Source: Alphaproteobacteria bacterium
GTDB taxonomy: Bacteria; Pseudomonadota; Alphaproteobacteria; Micavibrionales; Micavibrionaceae
Direction: 5' to 3'
NCBI GenBank assembly: GCA_025451095.1
Contig: JANWLB010000070.1
Coordinates: forward strand, 1-33,354
DNA: 33,354 nucleotides
Part shown: positions 15,838 to 24,303 of the stretch, in pieces
Numbering within the stretch: the stretch's first letter is position 1
Layout of the letters: every line of letters starts with the position of its first letter
Translations under genes and position numbers: made by a program
The notes under the pieces: generated by a model
What the model was told of the DNA's origin: nothing
Databases searched by the model: none
What the model saw: only the letters and a program-made list of their open reading frames with translations

Positions 15838-16770
15838 ATGAAACTGATTGCCGGAAATTCAAACCGTTCCCTGGCCGAGGCCATTTCCGCGCATGTAGGA
15901 GTTCCTCTGACCCAGGCCAGCCTGCGCCGCTTCTCCGATATGGAGATCTTCGTTGAAATTCAGGAAAATGTGCGCGGTCAGGACGTATTTGTTTTGCAGT
16001 CCACGTCCTTTCCGGCCAATGACAATCTGATGGAGCTTCTGGTCACCATCGATGCCCTGCGCCGGGGTTCGGCGCGCCGGATCACGGCCGTGCTGCCCTA
16101 TTTCGGCTATGCCCGCCAGGATCGCAAAACAGGCCCACGGACGCCGATTTCCGCAAAGCTTGTCGCCAACCTGATTACATCGGCGGGCGCTGACCGCGTC
16201 CTGACAATGGAGCTTCACGCCGGGCAGATTCAGGGATTTTTTGACATCCCGCTCGATAACCTTATCGCCAGCCCGGTCTTTATCCCCGATATGAAACGCC
16301 GATTCAAAGGCAAGGATCTCGTGATGGTTTCGCCTGATGTGGGCGGGGTGGTTCGTGCGCGGGCCATGGCCAAGCGGCTGGATGCCGACCTGGCCATCAT
16401 CGACAAGCGGCGGGAGCAGGCGGGTACTTCCGAGGTTATGCATGTCATCGGTGATGTGAAGGATAAAATCTGCGTCATGGTTGACGATATCGTCGATTCT
16501 GGCGGCACTTTATGCAATGCCGCCAAGGCCCTGAAGGAGCATGGCGGCAAGGAAGTCTATTCTTATGTCGTTCATGGCGTTCTGTCCGGCGGTGCCGTGG
16601 CCCGGATCGCGGACTCGGAAATGGAACAGCTGGTCATCACCGATACGATTGCGGCAACCCCCGCTGTTGAGGCCTCTTCCCGCATTACCCGGCTTACTGT
16701 GGCGCCCCTGATCGGGGAGGCGGTCCGCAGCATCAGCGAGGAACGCTCGATTTCGGCCCTCTTTAAATAA
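15838..16770 (+). CDS. prs: Ribose-phosphate pyrophosphokinase
   Basis: Makes PRPP from ribose 5-phosphate and ATP, feeding purine, pyrimidine, histidine and NAD synthesis. The N-terminal half has [20 protein letters not shown] and [12 protein letters not shown] (ATP binding), the middle has [20 protein letters not shown], and the PRPP-binding loop [11 protein letters not shown] lies near residue 220. The ORF track begins at 15775, but [13 protein letters not shown] at 15838 is where family members begin, giving 310 residues against 315 in E. coli. It precedes rplY and pth, an order conserved widely in bacteria. Confidence 0.97.
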   Translation: MKLIAGNSNRSLAEAISAHVGVPLTQASLRRFSDMEIFVEIQENVRGQDVFVLQSTSFPANDNLMELLVTIDALRRGSARRITAVLPYFGYARQDRKTGPRTPISAKLVANLITSAGADRVLTMELHAGQIQGFFDIPLDNLIASPVFIPDMKRRFKGKDLVMVSPDVGGVVRARAMAKRLDADLAIIDKRREQAGTSEVMHVIGDVKDKICVMVDDIVDSGGTLCNAAKALKEHGGKEVYSYVVHGVLSGGAVARIADSEMEQLVITDTIAATPAVEASSRITRLTVAPLIGEAVRSISEERSISALFK

Positions 16771-16874
16771 TTTCCTTGAATTTTCATGTATTTTCTGGCT
16801 TTTATCAGGCGTCCATGACCGGCACCCCTGGAGGTCGGCTTGGGGTTTTAACCACTAAATCAAGGATTTGAACC

Positions 16875-17603
16875 ATGTCTTCAAGAAACTATGCGCTGAA
16901 AGGCGAAAAGCGCGACAGAGCCGGTAAAGGGGTGGCTCGGGCGCTTCGTCGTGAAAATGCAATCCCCTGTGTCATTTACGGTGACGGCAAGCCGCCGCTG
17001 AGCCTCTCGCTCCCGGCCAAGGAGCTGAACCTGGAATATCTGAAAGGCCATATGTACACCAGCCTTTGCGCTCTCGAAATCGCGGGTGAAAAGCATCTGG
17101 TCCTGGCCCGCGATGTCCAGCTTCACCCGGTCAAGGACAACGTCATGCACGTGGATTTTCTGCGCGTTACGCCCAAGACAAAACTGCACGTCTGGGTTCC
17201 GCTGAAATTCATCAACGAAGACAAGTGCCCTGGAATCCAGCAGGAAAAAGGCATTCTCAATGCCGTCGAGCATCAGCTGGATGTTGTCTGTCTGGCCACG
17301 GACATTCCGGACCATATCGACATCGACCTGAGTGGTCTTGCGCTGCATGACTCGGTCAAGCTGAGCCAGGTGAAATTCCCGGCCGGTGCGTCACCGAACG
17401 TGAAAAAAGACATCACGATCGCGACGATCATGGAGCCCCGTCGCATTATCGAGGAAACTCCTGTGGCTGCTGAAGGTGCCGAAGGCGCGGCTGCTGAAGC
17501 TGCTGCTGCTCCGGGTGCCGAAGGTGCCGCCGCTGCCCCGGCTGCTGGTGGAAAACCTGCTGCAGGCGCAAAGCCGGCGGAAGGCAAAGGCAAGAAGGAA
17601 TAG
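16875..17603 (+). CDS. rplY: 50S ribosomal protein L25, general stress (CTC) form
   Basis: Binds 5S rRNA in the central protuberance of the large subunit. Long two-domain form: an N-terminal L25 domain (residues 1-95, with KGVARALRRENAIPCVIYGDGKPPLSL) and a C-terminal beta domain to about residue 185 (PLKFINEDKCPGIQQEKGIL). A tail of about 45 residues is made of Ala, Gly, Glu, Pro and Lys, including two copies of GAEGAAA, and ends EGKGKKE. AAGGA precedes the ATG. Like rplS in this window, it carries a lengthy low-complexity tail. A strong hairpin with a T-run follows, before pth. Confidence 0.95.
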   Translation: MSSRNYALKGEKRDRAGKGVARALRRENAIPCVIYGDGKPPLSLSLPAKELNLEYLKGHMYTSLCALEIAGEKHLVLARDVQLHPVKDNVMHVDFLRVTPKTKLHVWVPLKFINEDKCPGIQQEKGILNAVEHQLDVVCLATDIPDHIDIDLSGLALHDSVKLSQVKFPAGASPNVKKDITIATIMEPRRIIEETPVAAEGAEGAAAEAAAAPGAEGAAAAPAAGGKPAAGAKPAEGKGKKE

Positions 17604-17617
17604 TTGTATTCTGAAAT

Positions 17618-17670
17618 CTGCGGAAAGCGTGGAGCGTATGCGCTTTCCCCGCTTTCCGCAGTTTCTTTTT
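17618..17670 (+). terminator. Rho-independent terminator/attenuator between rplY and pth
   Basis: ctgcggaaagcg and cgctttccgcag form a perfect 12-bp stem (17618-17629 with 17650-17661) followed by tttcttttt. The 20-base loop contains a second copy of cgctttcc, so an 8-bp stem (17622-17629 with 17641-17648) competes with the long one. The T-run ends 16 bases before the pth start codon, so pth depends on read-through or on a promoter hidden here. Confidence 0.8.
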
Positions 17671-17686
17671 ATGTGGCACGGAAATC

Positions 17687-18337
17687 ATGCTGAAGCTCCT
17701 GAAAAAGAAATCGCCGGATTCAGATTTGGGCTCGGGTACGGCCTGGCTGTTCGTCGGTCTGGGCAATCCCGGCAATAAGTACAGCGGCAACCGTCACAAT
17801 GTTGGATTCATGACGGTCGACGCCGTTGCCGCGCATTTCACCGCCTTTCCTGCCTTCCGTTCCAAGTTTCAGGCGCAAATGTCCGAAGCGCCGCTGGAGG
17901 GTGTTAAGGCCGTTCTGCTCAAGCCGCAGACCTATATGAACAACTCCGGCCAGTCCGTGGCTGCTGCGGCCAAGTTTTTTAAAATCAGTCACGAGCGCAT
18001 TGTGGTTTTTCATGATGAGCTGGACCTGCCGGCGGGGCGGGTGAAAATCAAGCAGGGCGGCGGCAATGCAGGTCATAACGGCTTAAGTTCTATCAGCGAT
18101 CATTTGGGGACACCGGATTTCTGGCGTGTGCGTATCGGCATTGGCCATCCGGGCGACCGGGATATGGTGTCGAACTATGTCCTGAGCGATTTTGCCAAGA
18201 CGGATAATGTATGGCTGGCAACGCTGCTTGAAACGCTGGCGGCACATAGCGGGCTGATTGCAACCGGCGGGCCCAAGGTTTATGAACAGAAGATCAACCA
18301 GCTTTTGAAGCCGGCCGAAGCGGCGGGGGGAGTGTAG
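17687..18337 (+). CDS. pth: Peptidyl-tRNA hydrolase
   Basis: Recycles peptidyl-tRNA released early from ribosomes. The conserved core starts at WLFVGLGNPGNKYSGNRHNVGFM, where the His of NRHNVGF is catalytic, and continues with LLKPQTYMNNSGQSV, VFHDELDLPAGRVKIKQGGGNAGHNGL and the C-terminal DFWRVRIGIGHPG. The start at 17687 adds an 18-residue Lys/Ser-rich N-terminus not present in E. coli Pth; no better-placed start was seen downstream. Length 216 residues. It lies between rplY and ychF, four bases upstream of the latter's start. Confidence 0.96.
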   Translation: MLKLLKKKSPDSDLGSGTAWLFVGLGNPGNKYSGNRHNVGFMTVDAVAAHFTAFPAFRSKFQAQMSEAPLEGVKAVLLKPQTYMNNSGQSVAAAAKFFKISHERIVVFHDELDLPAGRVKIKQGGGNAGHNGLSSISDHLGTPDFWRVRIGIGHPGDRDMVSNYVLSDFAKTDNVWLATLLETLAAHSGLIATGGPKVYEQKINQLLKPAEAAGGV

Positions 18338-18340
18338 AAT

Positions 18341-19441
18341 ATGGGTTTTAACTGCGGAATCGTGGGCCTGCCGAATGTCGGCAAATCGACTCTGTTTAAC
18401 GCGCTGACGGCGACGGCGGCGGCGCAGGCGGCCAACTTTCCATTCTGCACAATCGAGCCGAACGTAGGCCGCGTGGCCGTACCGGATGAGCGGCTGGAGA
18501 AGATCGCGGCCATTGCCGGTTCTGCCAAGATCGTGCCAACGCAGCTCGAATTCGTCGATATTGCCGGACTCGTAAAGGGCGCCAGCAAGGGCGAGGGGCT
18601 GGGCAACCAGTTTCTGGCCAATATCCGCGAGGCGGCTGCCATCATTCATGTCCTGCGCTGCTTTGACGATCCGAATATCATTCATGTCGAAGGATCGGTT
18701 GACCCCGTACGTGATGCGGAGACGGTGGAGACGGAGCTGATGCTGGCCGATATGGACAGCCTGGCCAAGCAGATCAGTAATATTGAAAAGCGTGCCAAAT
18801 CGGGTGACAAGGAACTAAAGGCCCAGCTGGATTTCATGCTGAAAGTGAAAGAGGCGCTTGATGCCGGCAAGGCGGCGCGCACGGTGCCGGTGCCGGATGA
18901 TCAGCAGAAGACATTTCGCATGCTTCAGCTCATGACATCCAAGCCGGTTCTCTATGTCTGCAACGTCAAGGAAGAAGCGGCGGCCACGGGTAATGACTGG
19001 ACGAAGCAGGTTAAGACAATGGCGGATAAGCAGGGCGCGGGCTGTGTCGTGATCTGCGCCGCCATTGAAGCGGAAATCGCGCAGCTGGCGAGCGCCGAGG
19101 AAAAAGCCGAATTCCTGCAGACCATCGGACTGGATGAGCCGGGGCTGAACAAGATTATCCGCGAAGGCTACCGTATTCTCGGCCTGCAGACTTATTTCAC
19201 GGTGGGGCCGAAGGAGGCGCGGGCCTGGACAGTGCGGCGTGGCGCGCGCGCGCCCGAGGCGGCCGGAGCCATTCACACTGATTTTGAGAAAGGCTTTATC
19301 AAGGCCGAAGTGATCGCTATGAGCGATTTCACGGGTCTGGGCGGCGAGCAGCCCTGCAAGGATGCTGGCAAGATGCGGCAGGAAGGCAAGGAATACCTCG
19401 TTCAGGATGGCGACGTTATCCTGTTCCGGTTTAACGTCTAA
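18341..19441 (+). CDS. ychF: Redox-regulated ATPase YchF
   Basis: Obg-related P-loop ATPase (bacterial form of OLA1) that associates with ribosomes. The G domain carries GLPNVGKSTLFNAL, DIAGLVKGASKGEGLGNQFL and CNVKEE; the last replaces the guanine-specific NKxD motif, which is why this family prefers ATP. A coiled-coil insert lies near residues 140-170, and the C-terminal TGS-like domain has LQTYFTVGPKEARAWTV and QDGDVILFRFNV. At 366 residues it is full length. A GGGGGAG ribosome binding site overlaps the end of pth, so both are likely translated from one transcript. Confidence 0.97.
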   Translation: MGFNCGIVGLPNVGKSTLFNALTATAAAQAANFPFCTIEPNVGRVAVPDERLEKIAAIAGSAKIVPTQLEFVDIAGLVKGASKGEGLGNQFLANIREAAAIIHVLRCFDDPNIIHVEGSVDPVRDAETVETELMLADMDSLAKQISNIEKRAKSGDKELKAQLDFMLKVKEALDAGKAARTVPVPDDQQKTFRMLQLMTSKPVLYVCNVKEEAAATGNDWTKQVKTMADKQGAGCVVICAAIEAEIAQLASAEEKAEFLQTIGLDEPGLNKIIREGYRILGLQTYFTVGPKEARAWTVRRGARAPEAAGAIHTDFEKGFIKAEVIAMSDFTGLGGEQPCKDAGKMRQEGKEYLVQDGDVILFRFNV

Positions 19442-19527
19442 GTCGTTCCGGTCTTTTCAGGGAATTTTATGCAGTCTCATAACGCTCAAAAGTTACTGAT
19501 TTCAAAAAGAATATTCCAGCCTTTGCC

Positions 19528-19548
19528 AAAAAGGAGACCCTCTTTTTT
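19528..19548 (+). terminator. Terminator downstream of ychF
   Basis: aaaaaggag-acc-ctctttttt forms a 9-bp stem with a three-base loop, one G-T pair included, ending in six T residues. The symmetrical A and T runs could also stop transcription coming from the other side. It lies 86 bases after the ychF stop codon, ending the prs-rplY-pth-ychF stretch. Confidence 0.6.
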
Positions 19549-19623
19549 GTAGGCCCCCGGAAAAATGCAATGACAAAAGGGACCGAAAACCACTTTGCGT
19601 GGCCTGTTCATTTTGATTAACCT

Positions 19624-19651
19624 TTGACTATTTCGAGAGAAAAGGTAATTT
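19624..19651 (+). promoter_or_regulatory. Candidate promoter of the T5orf172-like gene
   Basis: TTGACT and TAATTT are separated by 16 bases in AT-rich sequence, 34 bases before the first ATG at 19685. The region between the ychF terminator and this gene is much richer in A and T than the flanking core genes, which also makes chance matches more likely. Confidence 0.35.
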
Positions 19652-19684
19652 TTATAAAAAATTTTCACTGCTAAAGCAGGTTGG

Positions 19685-20581
19685 ATGATGAAGCCCGGTT
19701 ATATCTATGTTTTAATGCATCCGTCTGACCCTAATCTTTACAAGATAGGGGTTACTATCCTTGAACCGAAGCAGCGATTGGCTCAACACAATAGAGATTT
19801 CTCTAAATACGCAGGACGTATTGTTAAAGAAACAGGTCAGAAATGGGAATTAAAAGAATACCATTATGTCCCTGACCCATATTTGGCAGAAAGTGCATTT
19901 TGGAGGACAACTAAATTCGTTGATATCCCATACCGATATGGGATTGAAGTCGAAAGAATGAGTTGGGAGGAAGTGCAAAGAGGATTGGAGGCTGCAAAGA
20001 AAGCCGGTCTTCGTTCAGAAAAGCGATCAACGCCTTTTTCAGACTGGGTTTATGCATACACAGCTTCAATGAAAAAACGATTGGAAGGTCGCGATATTAC
20101 TCTTTTAGGTTACGTGACGAGTAAAAGTGGAAAATCTAAATTTCGATGCAATAATGGTCACGAATGGCGAACACGATCAATGTATGTGGCAGAAGGCCAA
20201 GGTTGCCCTGAGTGCGGTATAGGCGAGAGGCATCCAGAGGAAATCAGAAAAAAGATAAATGCAGGAATCATCTGCCTGTTAACGCATCCTGATAAACCTG
20301 GATTAATAAAGATTGGGATGGGATGCGGCACAATAGAAGAGGTTTGTCGGGAATGGCCATGGGGCGACTGGGAGATACTTCACCATCGAAATGTCGAAGA
20401 AGTGGTTTTGGCTGAAACACTAATTTGGGAATTGTTGGGCCATCCTCTCCCTCATCACCGGGAGCCGATCGAAAAAGACTTGAATCTAGCAGAAGAAGCG
20501 TTTCGCAAATTGCCCTATGCGATACAAGCAGATATTGCCTTTAAGGAGAGGAGAAAAGAAAACCTCCAGAAGACTGGCTAA
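19685..20581 (+). CDS. Protein with two T5orf172/GIY-YIG-like domains around a zinc ribbon
   Basis: Three modules are visible in 298 residues. Module 1 (about 5-90) has GYIYVL, then LYKIGVT, Arg31 and a Glu at position 69 in LAESAFW, the GIY-YIG pattern in its T5orf172/MUG113 form. The middle (about 153-180) has C-x3-H and C-x2-C (FRCNNGHEWRTR and GCPECG), like zinc-ribbon domains seen with phage and homing nucleases. Module 2 (about 194-275) repeats the first: GIICLL, LIKIGMG and LAETLIW with Glu244, but both Tyr residues and the Arg are lost, suggesting it has degenerated. Nuclease activity is an inference. The gene is AT-richer than its neighbours, uses AGA and ATA codons more, stands alone, and looks acquired. 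Two adjacent ATGs are possible starts. Confidence 0.7.
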   Translation: MMKPGYIYVLMHPSDPNLYKIGVTILEPKQRLAQHNRDFSKYAGRIVKETGQKWELKEYHYVPDPYLAESAFWRTTKFVDIPYRYGIEVERMSWEEVQRGLEAAKKAGLRSEKRSTPFSDWVYAYTASMKKRLEGRDITLLGYVTSKSGKSKFRCNNGHEWRTRSMYVAEGQGCPECGIGERHPEEIRKKINAGIICLLTHPDKPGLIKIGMGCGTIEEVCREWPWGDWEILHHRNVEEVVLAETLIWELLGHPLPHHREPIEKDLNLAEEAFRKLPYAIQADIAFKERRKENLQKTG

Positions 20582-20657
20582 ATTCAGGTGACTACAATTA
20601 GTTAGATTCAAAATTCAAGTTTAACTTAGCGGTCAGCCTATCCATAACATTTTATGA

Positions 20658-20686
20658 TTGACATATAAACCGTGCCTTTCTAAGGT
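20658..20686 (+). promoter_or_regulatory. Candidate promoter of the adenosine deaminase-like gene
   Basis: A perfect TTGACA and TAAGGT are separated by 17 bases. The -10 box has three mismatches. It lies 32 bases before the ATG at 20718, with GGCGGGGA as the ribosome binding site between them. Confidence 0.45.
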
Positions 20687-20717
20687 ACTCCCGATAAAGT
20701 TAACAGGCGGGGAAACC

Positions 20718-21782
20718 ATGAAAATCAGTGATCCCATCAAACGGCTGCCCAAGGCGGAGCTTCATGTTCATATCGAGGGTACGGTAGTGCCGGCCATGGC
20801 GCGCCACAAGGCCGCCCAGCACGGTATAACGCTGCCCGACATATTCACGGACGGCCAAAGCGAATACAGCTATTGCGATTTCGTCGATGCCGTGACGCGC
20901 GTTTACGATGCTGTCGCCTCAACCATCCGCACCAAACAGGATTATACCGACATCACCTATGACTACCTGAAGCGCTGCGCCGCCGAGAAGGTGATCTATG
21001 TTGAGCTGATTGCCTCCGCCGATCATGCCACGCGAGTCAACCTGACATACAAAGACATGATCGATGGCATCGTAGAGGGTATCCTGAAAGCCCGCGCCGA
21101 AACGGACATCGAGGCGCGGATCAACGTGGCGCTGGTGCGTCATCTTCCCGAAGCCGAACTCGACCGTGCTACAGAAAACATCCTGACCTACCGCCATCCG
21201 TATATTGTCGGCGTCGATCTGGCCGGAGCGGAAAAAGAAGGCGATGTTCTGAGACACCTGAAATACATCCTGAAGATCAAGGAATCTTCAAACGGCGAAC
21301 TGGGCCTGAAACCTCATGCCTCGGAAGCGGCAGGGCCCATTAATACCTGGCATGCGCTGACCATGGAGCCGCAGCGTATCGGACATGGCGTGCGCAGTAT
21401 CGAGGACCCGCGCCTTGTGCGTGAACTGGCGCGGCGCGGGACAGTTCTGGAGGTCGCCCTGACTAGCAACGACAAAGCTGGCATCTATCCCGCATTAAAG
21501 GATCATCCGCTGCGTAAACTATATGATGCAGGCGTGAAGGTTACGTTGAATTCGGATGATCCGGGCCTGTTCAACTGCACCATATCCGACGAATACCAGC
21601 TGGCGCATGACAGGTTCGGCTTTACGCCGCCTGAGCTTCTGGGTGTAACCCGCACGGCAGTCGAAGCGGCGTTCGTTGATGAAAAGACACGCGCCAAACT
21701 TCTGAAGCGTGTGGATGAACACGATTTTTTTCCTAACCTGACTGCAATCGGGTCGCCCCAGTGGCGGCCGGGGCCGGGCTGA
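20718..21782 (+). CDS. add: Adenosine deaminase-like amidohydrolase
   Basis: Zinc-dependent purine deaminase fold, 354 residues. The metal-binding ELHVHIEG (His16, His18) lies at the N-terminus, KPHASEAAGP holds the third His and the catalytic Glu (usually HAGEA, here HASEA), QRIGHGVRSIED carries the catalytic His, and LNSDDP the final Asp. The usual LExCPxSN reads LEVALTSN. These shifts leave open whether the substrate is adenosine, adenine or another aminopurine, so the symbol is tentative. The start at 20718 is preferred over the track's 20658 because of the GGCGGGGA site and homology at KAELHVH. It converges on the unknown gene at 21787 with four bases between. Confidence 0.8.
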   Translation: MKISDPIKRLPKAELHVHIEGTVVPAMARHKAAQHGITLPDIFTDGQSEYSYCDFVDAVTRVYDAVASTIRTKQDYTDITYDYLKRCAAEKVIYVELIASADHATRVNLTYKDMIDGIVEGILKARAETDIEARINVALVRHLPEAELDRATENILTYRHPYIVGVDLAGAEKEGDVLRHLKYILKIKESSNGELGLKPHASEAAGPINTWHALTMEPQRIGHGVRSIEDPRLVRELARRGTVLEVALTSNDKAGIYPALKDHPLRKLYDAGVKVTLNSDDPGLFNCTISDEYQLAHDRFGFTPPELLGVTRTAVEAAFVDEKTRAKLLKRVDEHDFFPNLTAIGSPQWRPGPG

Positions 21783-21786
21783 GCGT

Positions 21787-22536
21787 TCAGCCGGGCCCGT
21801 CAGGGCCTGAAGGAACGGATGCGACCTGGCGACGTTCCGCTGCCTCTGGCGCAGGATTTTCAGGTGCCTTGGCCATTGCTGCCGTATTGCTGTTGAAGGG
21901 GTCTGTGATCTGCGACGTTCTTACAGGCGCCGGGTCAGCGCCGCCCTTAAGCCTCGTGATAATGGAATCCCGGTTTACGGTGTAGCTGGCGAGACCTTTC
22001 GCCAGCGCGGAAGGTGAATCCGTCAGGTAATTCAGGACGGTCGCATCGCGCTGTATGTCTTCAGCCGGCGTGTTGCGATAGGCTCCGAGCTCCTCTGCCT
22101 GTCTGTCCGACATTTCCCCGTACATCTCGTTGTATTTCTGGTTTCTCAGAATTCGGTCGAAACCTTCAAGAGGCGTGGGCAGCATGGGCATGCGCCGTCC
22201 CGGGTCGCGCTGCGCGTCCATTCCCATTTGAAGATCCTGCAGGGCGCGGGCGGCGATCTGGCCGGGCGCCATTCCGGATTCCTTGTAATAGTCGATGCGC
22301 TCCTGGACATAGGTTTTCTGATCTTCGTTCATATGGTCGCCCCGGTATTTCAGGGCGTCCTCGGGCTCCAGTTCGATGGATTCATATTTGATGATGGCGT
22401 CCCTGATCCGGCTTTTGTCGGCGTCGCTGAAAGACAGCGTTCGTCCCCAGCGTTCCGCCTCGTGGGGCAGGGTGACGTTGAAATAGTAATCCGCAATTCT
22501 TTCGGGTGTTGCCCGGCTGCCCTCGGCGTCAGCCAT
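21787..22536 (-). CDS. Hypothetical cytoplasmic protein
   Basis: Not recognised. A 249-residue protein without a signal peptide or membrane segment. The N-terminal 120 residues are charged and mostly helical in look, rich in Asp, Glu, Arg and Tyr (RIADYYFNV, EDQKTYVQERIDYYKES), the middle carries RMPMLPTPLEGF, and the last 50 residues are rich in Pro, Ala and Ser and probably disordered. Codon use fits the neighbours and no overlapping alternative reads better, which supports a real gene. It lies on the same strand downstream of ilvE with 82 bases between, and may be expressed from its own promoter in that gap. Confidence 0.65.
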   Translation of the reverse strand: MADAEGSRATPERIADYYFNVTLPHEAERWGRTLSFSDADKSRIRDAIIKYESIELEPEDALKYRGDHMNEDQKTYVQERIDYYKESGMAPGQIAARALQDLQMGMDAQRDPGRRMPMLPTPLEGFDRILRNQKYNEMYGEMSDRQAEELGAYRNTPAEDIQRDATVLNYLTDSPSALAKGLASYTVNRDSIITRLKGGADPAPVRTSQITDPFNSNTAAMAKAPENPAPEAAERRQVASVPSGPDGPG

Positions 22537-22618
22537 GATTGCCCTCGCTACCTTATGTAATGTAGGGTAGGCGATAAACGTTAAAATTTGGGAAATAAGA
22601 GGGTTTTAACCTGAAGAA

Positions 22619-23521
22619 TCAGGCCGCTGCCGTGGTTTTCGGCTTCTGCCGGACCAGGTCGCCATAGGCCTTTTCCAGGGCTTTGGTGATGGGTCCGATC
22701 TCATATTCAATGTCGTCGATCTTGCCGACGGCGGCGACTTCAGCAGCTGTGCCGGTCACAAAGATTTCATCAAAGTCCGCAAGCTCCTCCGGCATGATGA
22801 TAGTTTCTTCGACCTTATAACCCATATCGCGGGCCAGCTTGATGATGGTCTGGCGCGTGATGCCGTTGAGGAAGCATTCGGGAACAGGTGTTTTGAGCAT
22901 CCCGTCCTTGACCGCAAAGAGATTGGAGCCGGAAGATTCCGCTACGCGACCCTTGTAATCGAGCAAAAGGGCGTCATCGTAGCCGGCCTTGTCGGCGGCG
23001 TGCTTGGCGAGTGTGCCGATTGTGTAGATGCCGGAGGCTTTGCTCTGGACAGGCATGGTGCGCGGGTCGGGGCGACGCCATTCGGATGTCTTAAGGGCCA
23101 GGCCTTTGTTCTCGCCGGCTTTGGGAAAGAAGTATTTTGGCCACTGCCAGCAGGCAAAGGCGACATGGATGGTAGCCAGCGGGGCGGAGACTGCCATTTG
23201 TTCACTGCCGCGCCAGGCGACGGGGCGAACATAGCCATCGGTGATTTTGTTGGCTTCAACCACTTCGCGTGAGACGTCCTCGATCTCCTTCAGAGTCATC
23301 GGGATTTTGAAGTCCAGCATCTCGCCGGATCGGATCAGGCGCTCGGAGTGTTCCCGCAGCTTGAAGATGGTGCCGCCATAGACGCGTTCCCCCTCGAAGA
23401 CGGAGCTGCCATAATGGAGACCGTGGCTGAGCACGTGCATCGTGGCATCGCGCCAGGGTAGCATTTTGCCATCCATCCAGATATAACCGTCACGGTCGTC
23501 GAAGGGGATAAGTGTTGTCAT
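22619..23521 (-). CDS. ilvE: Branched-chain amino acid aminotransferase
   Basis: PLP-dependent fold-type IV aminotransferase for the last step of Leu, Ile and Val synthesis. At 300 residues it has DGYIWMDGKMLPWRDA at the N-terminus, HGLHYGSSVFEGERVY, the PLP lysine at K161 in VQSKASGIY, then AKHAADKAGYDDALLLDYKGRVAESSGSNLF and CFLNGITRQTIIKLARDMG, with VTGTAAEVAAVGKID near the C-terminus. D-amino-acid transaminases share the fold, but the YGSSVFEG and WPKYFFP segments fit IlvE better. The tail QKPKTTAAA is short. It is divergent from the response regulator gene, with about 65 bases between start codons. Confidence 0.93.
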   Translation of the reverse strand: MTTLIPFDDRDGYIWMDGKMLPWRDATMHVLSHGLHYGSSVFEGERVYGGTIFKLREHSERLIRSGEMLDFKIPMTLKEIEDVSREVVEANKITDGYVRPVAWRGSEQMAVSAPLATIHVAFACWQWPKYFFPKAGENKGLALKTSEWRRPDPRTMPVQSKASGIYTIGTLAKHAADKAGYDDALLLDYKGRVAESSGSNLFAVKDGMLKTPVPECFLNGITRQTIIKLARDMGYKVEETIIMPEELADFDEIFVTGTAAEVAAVGKIDDIEYEIGPITKALEKAYGDLVRQKPKTTAAA

Positions 23522-23586
23522 AATGATAGTTTCATGACTATTGTCGGTGTTACCATTAATCTCGATCGAAGGAATTGAAGCAGATT

Positions 23587-24303
23587 ATGAAACCTGTTGC
23601 AAATGCAAATCTTGCGGCTCTACCGCATGCGCTGATCGTGGATGACGATGATCGTATCCGGCAGCTGGTTTCACGCTACCTGCATGAAAACGGCTTTATC
23701 GTCTGCACAGCGGCCAGCGCCGCTGAAGCCCGTGAGCTCATGAAAAAACTCGAATTTGACGTACTGGTCGTCGACGTCATGATGCCGGGACAAAGTGGCC
23801 TTGAATTCACCAAAGAGTTGCGGAAGGAAAGCGACATTCCCGTGCTTCTGCTGACCGCACTGGGCGAAGCGAATGCCCGTATATCGGGATTTGAATCGGG
23901 CGCAGACGACTATCTGCCCAAGCCATTCGAGCCCAAGGAGCTGGTGCTTCGTCTTCAGGCTATTCTGCGCCGCCGTCCGCAAAAAACAGCCCCGGAGGCC
24001 AGTGCTTCATTTCGTGTCGGACGCTGGATCTACGATCCGGTCCTTAATGAATTGCAAACAGGGGATGAGGTGCTGAGGCTCACGGCTGCTGAAGGGAATC
24101 TTTTGAAAGTTCTTGCTGAGCGACGGGGCGAAGTGATCAGCCGCAACGATCTGGCCAGTTTGTGCGATGTCGATCCCGACACGCGGGCAATCGACGTGCA
24201 GGTTGTGCGTCTGCGCCGCAAAATCGAGGAAAACCAGAGAATGCCGCGCTGCCTGCATACCGTACGCGGCAAGGGATACAGGCTTTTGGTGGAAGACGCA
24301 TGA
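23587..24303 (+). CDS. OmpR-family response regulator
   Basis: Two-domain transcription factor of 238 residues. The receiver domain (about 14-130) has the acidic pocket IVDDDD, the phosphoacceptor Asp63 in VVDVMMPG and the conserved Lys in LPKPFEP. The winged-helix domain (about 145-235) has LTAAEGNLLKVLAERRGEVISR and the DNA-contacting VQVVRLRRKIE, RCLHTVRGKGYRL. The ORF track starts at TTG 23575, but the GAAGGA site sits too close to it, so the ATG at 23587 is preferred, though not certain. Its stop overlaps the next kinase's start (ATGA), so this is a clear cognate pair. Target genes unknown. Confidence 0.92.
   Translation: MKPVANANLAALPHALIVDDDDRIRQLVSRYLHENGFIVCTAASAAEARELMKKLEFDVLVVDVMMPGQSGLEFTKELRKESDIPVLLLTALGEANARISGFESGADDYLPKPFEPKELVLRLQAILRRRPQKTAPEASASFRVGRWIYDPVLNELQTGDEVLRLTAAEGNLLKVLAERRGEVISRNDLASLCDVDPDTRAIDVQVVRLRRKIEENQRMPRCLHTVRGKGYRLLVEDA

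Noticed and set aside
15859-16443. 194-residue minus-strand ORF
   Set aside because: Shadow of prs, which has the PRPP loop and full-length homology on the plus strand.
18083-18685. 200-residue minus-strand ORF
   Set aside because: Antisense to the end of pth and the start of ychF, both unambiguous.
19442-19684. Small RNA or remnant gene in the ychF downstream gap
   Set aside because: Apart from the terminator and a weak promoter match, only a short ccac-tttgc-gtgg hairpin was seen; not enough for an RNA gene call.
20582-20717. Possible attachment repeats flanking the T5orf172-like gene
   Set aside because: Both flanks were compared by eye and no direct repeat longer than a few bases was found.
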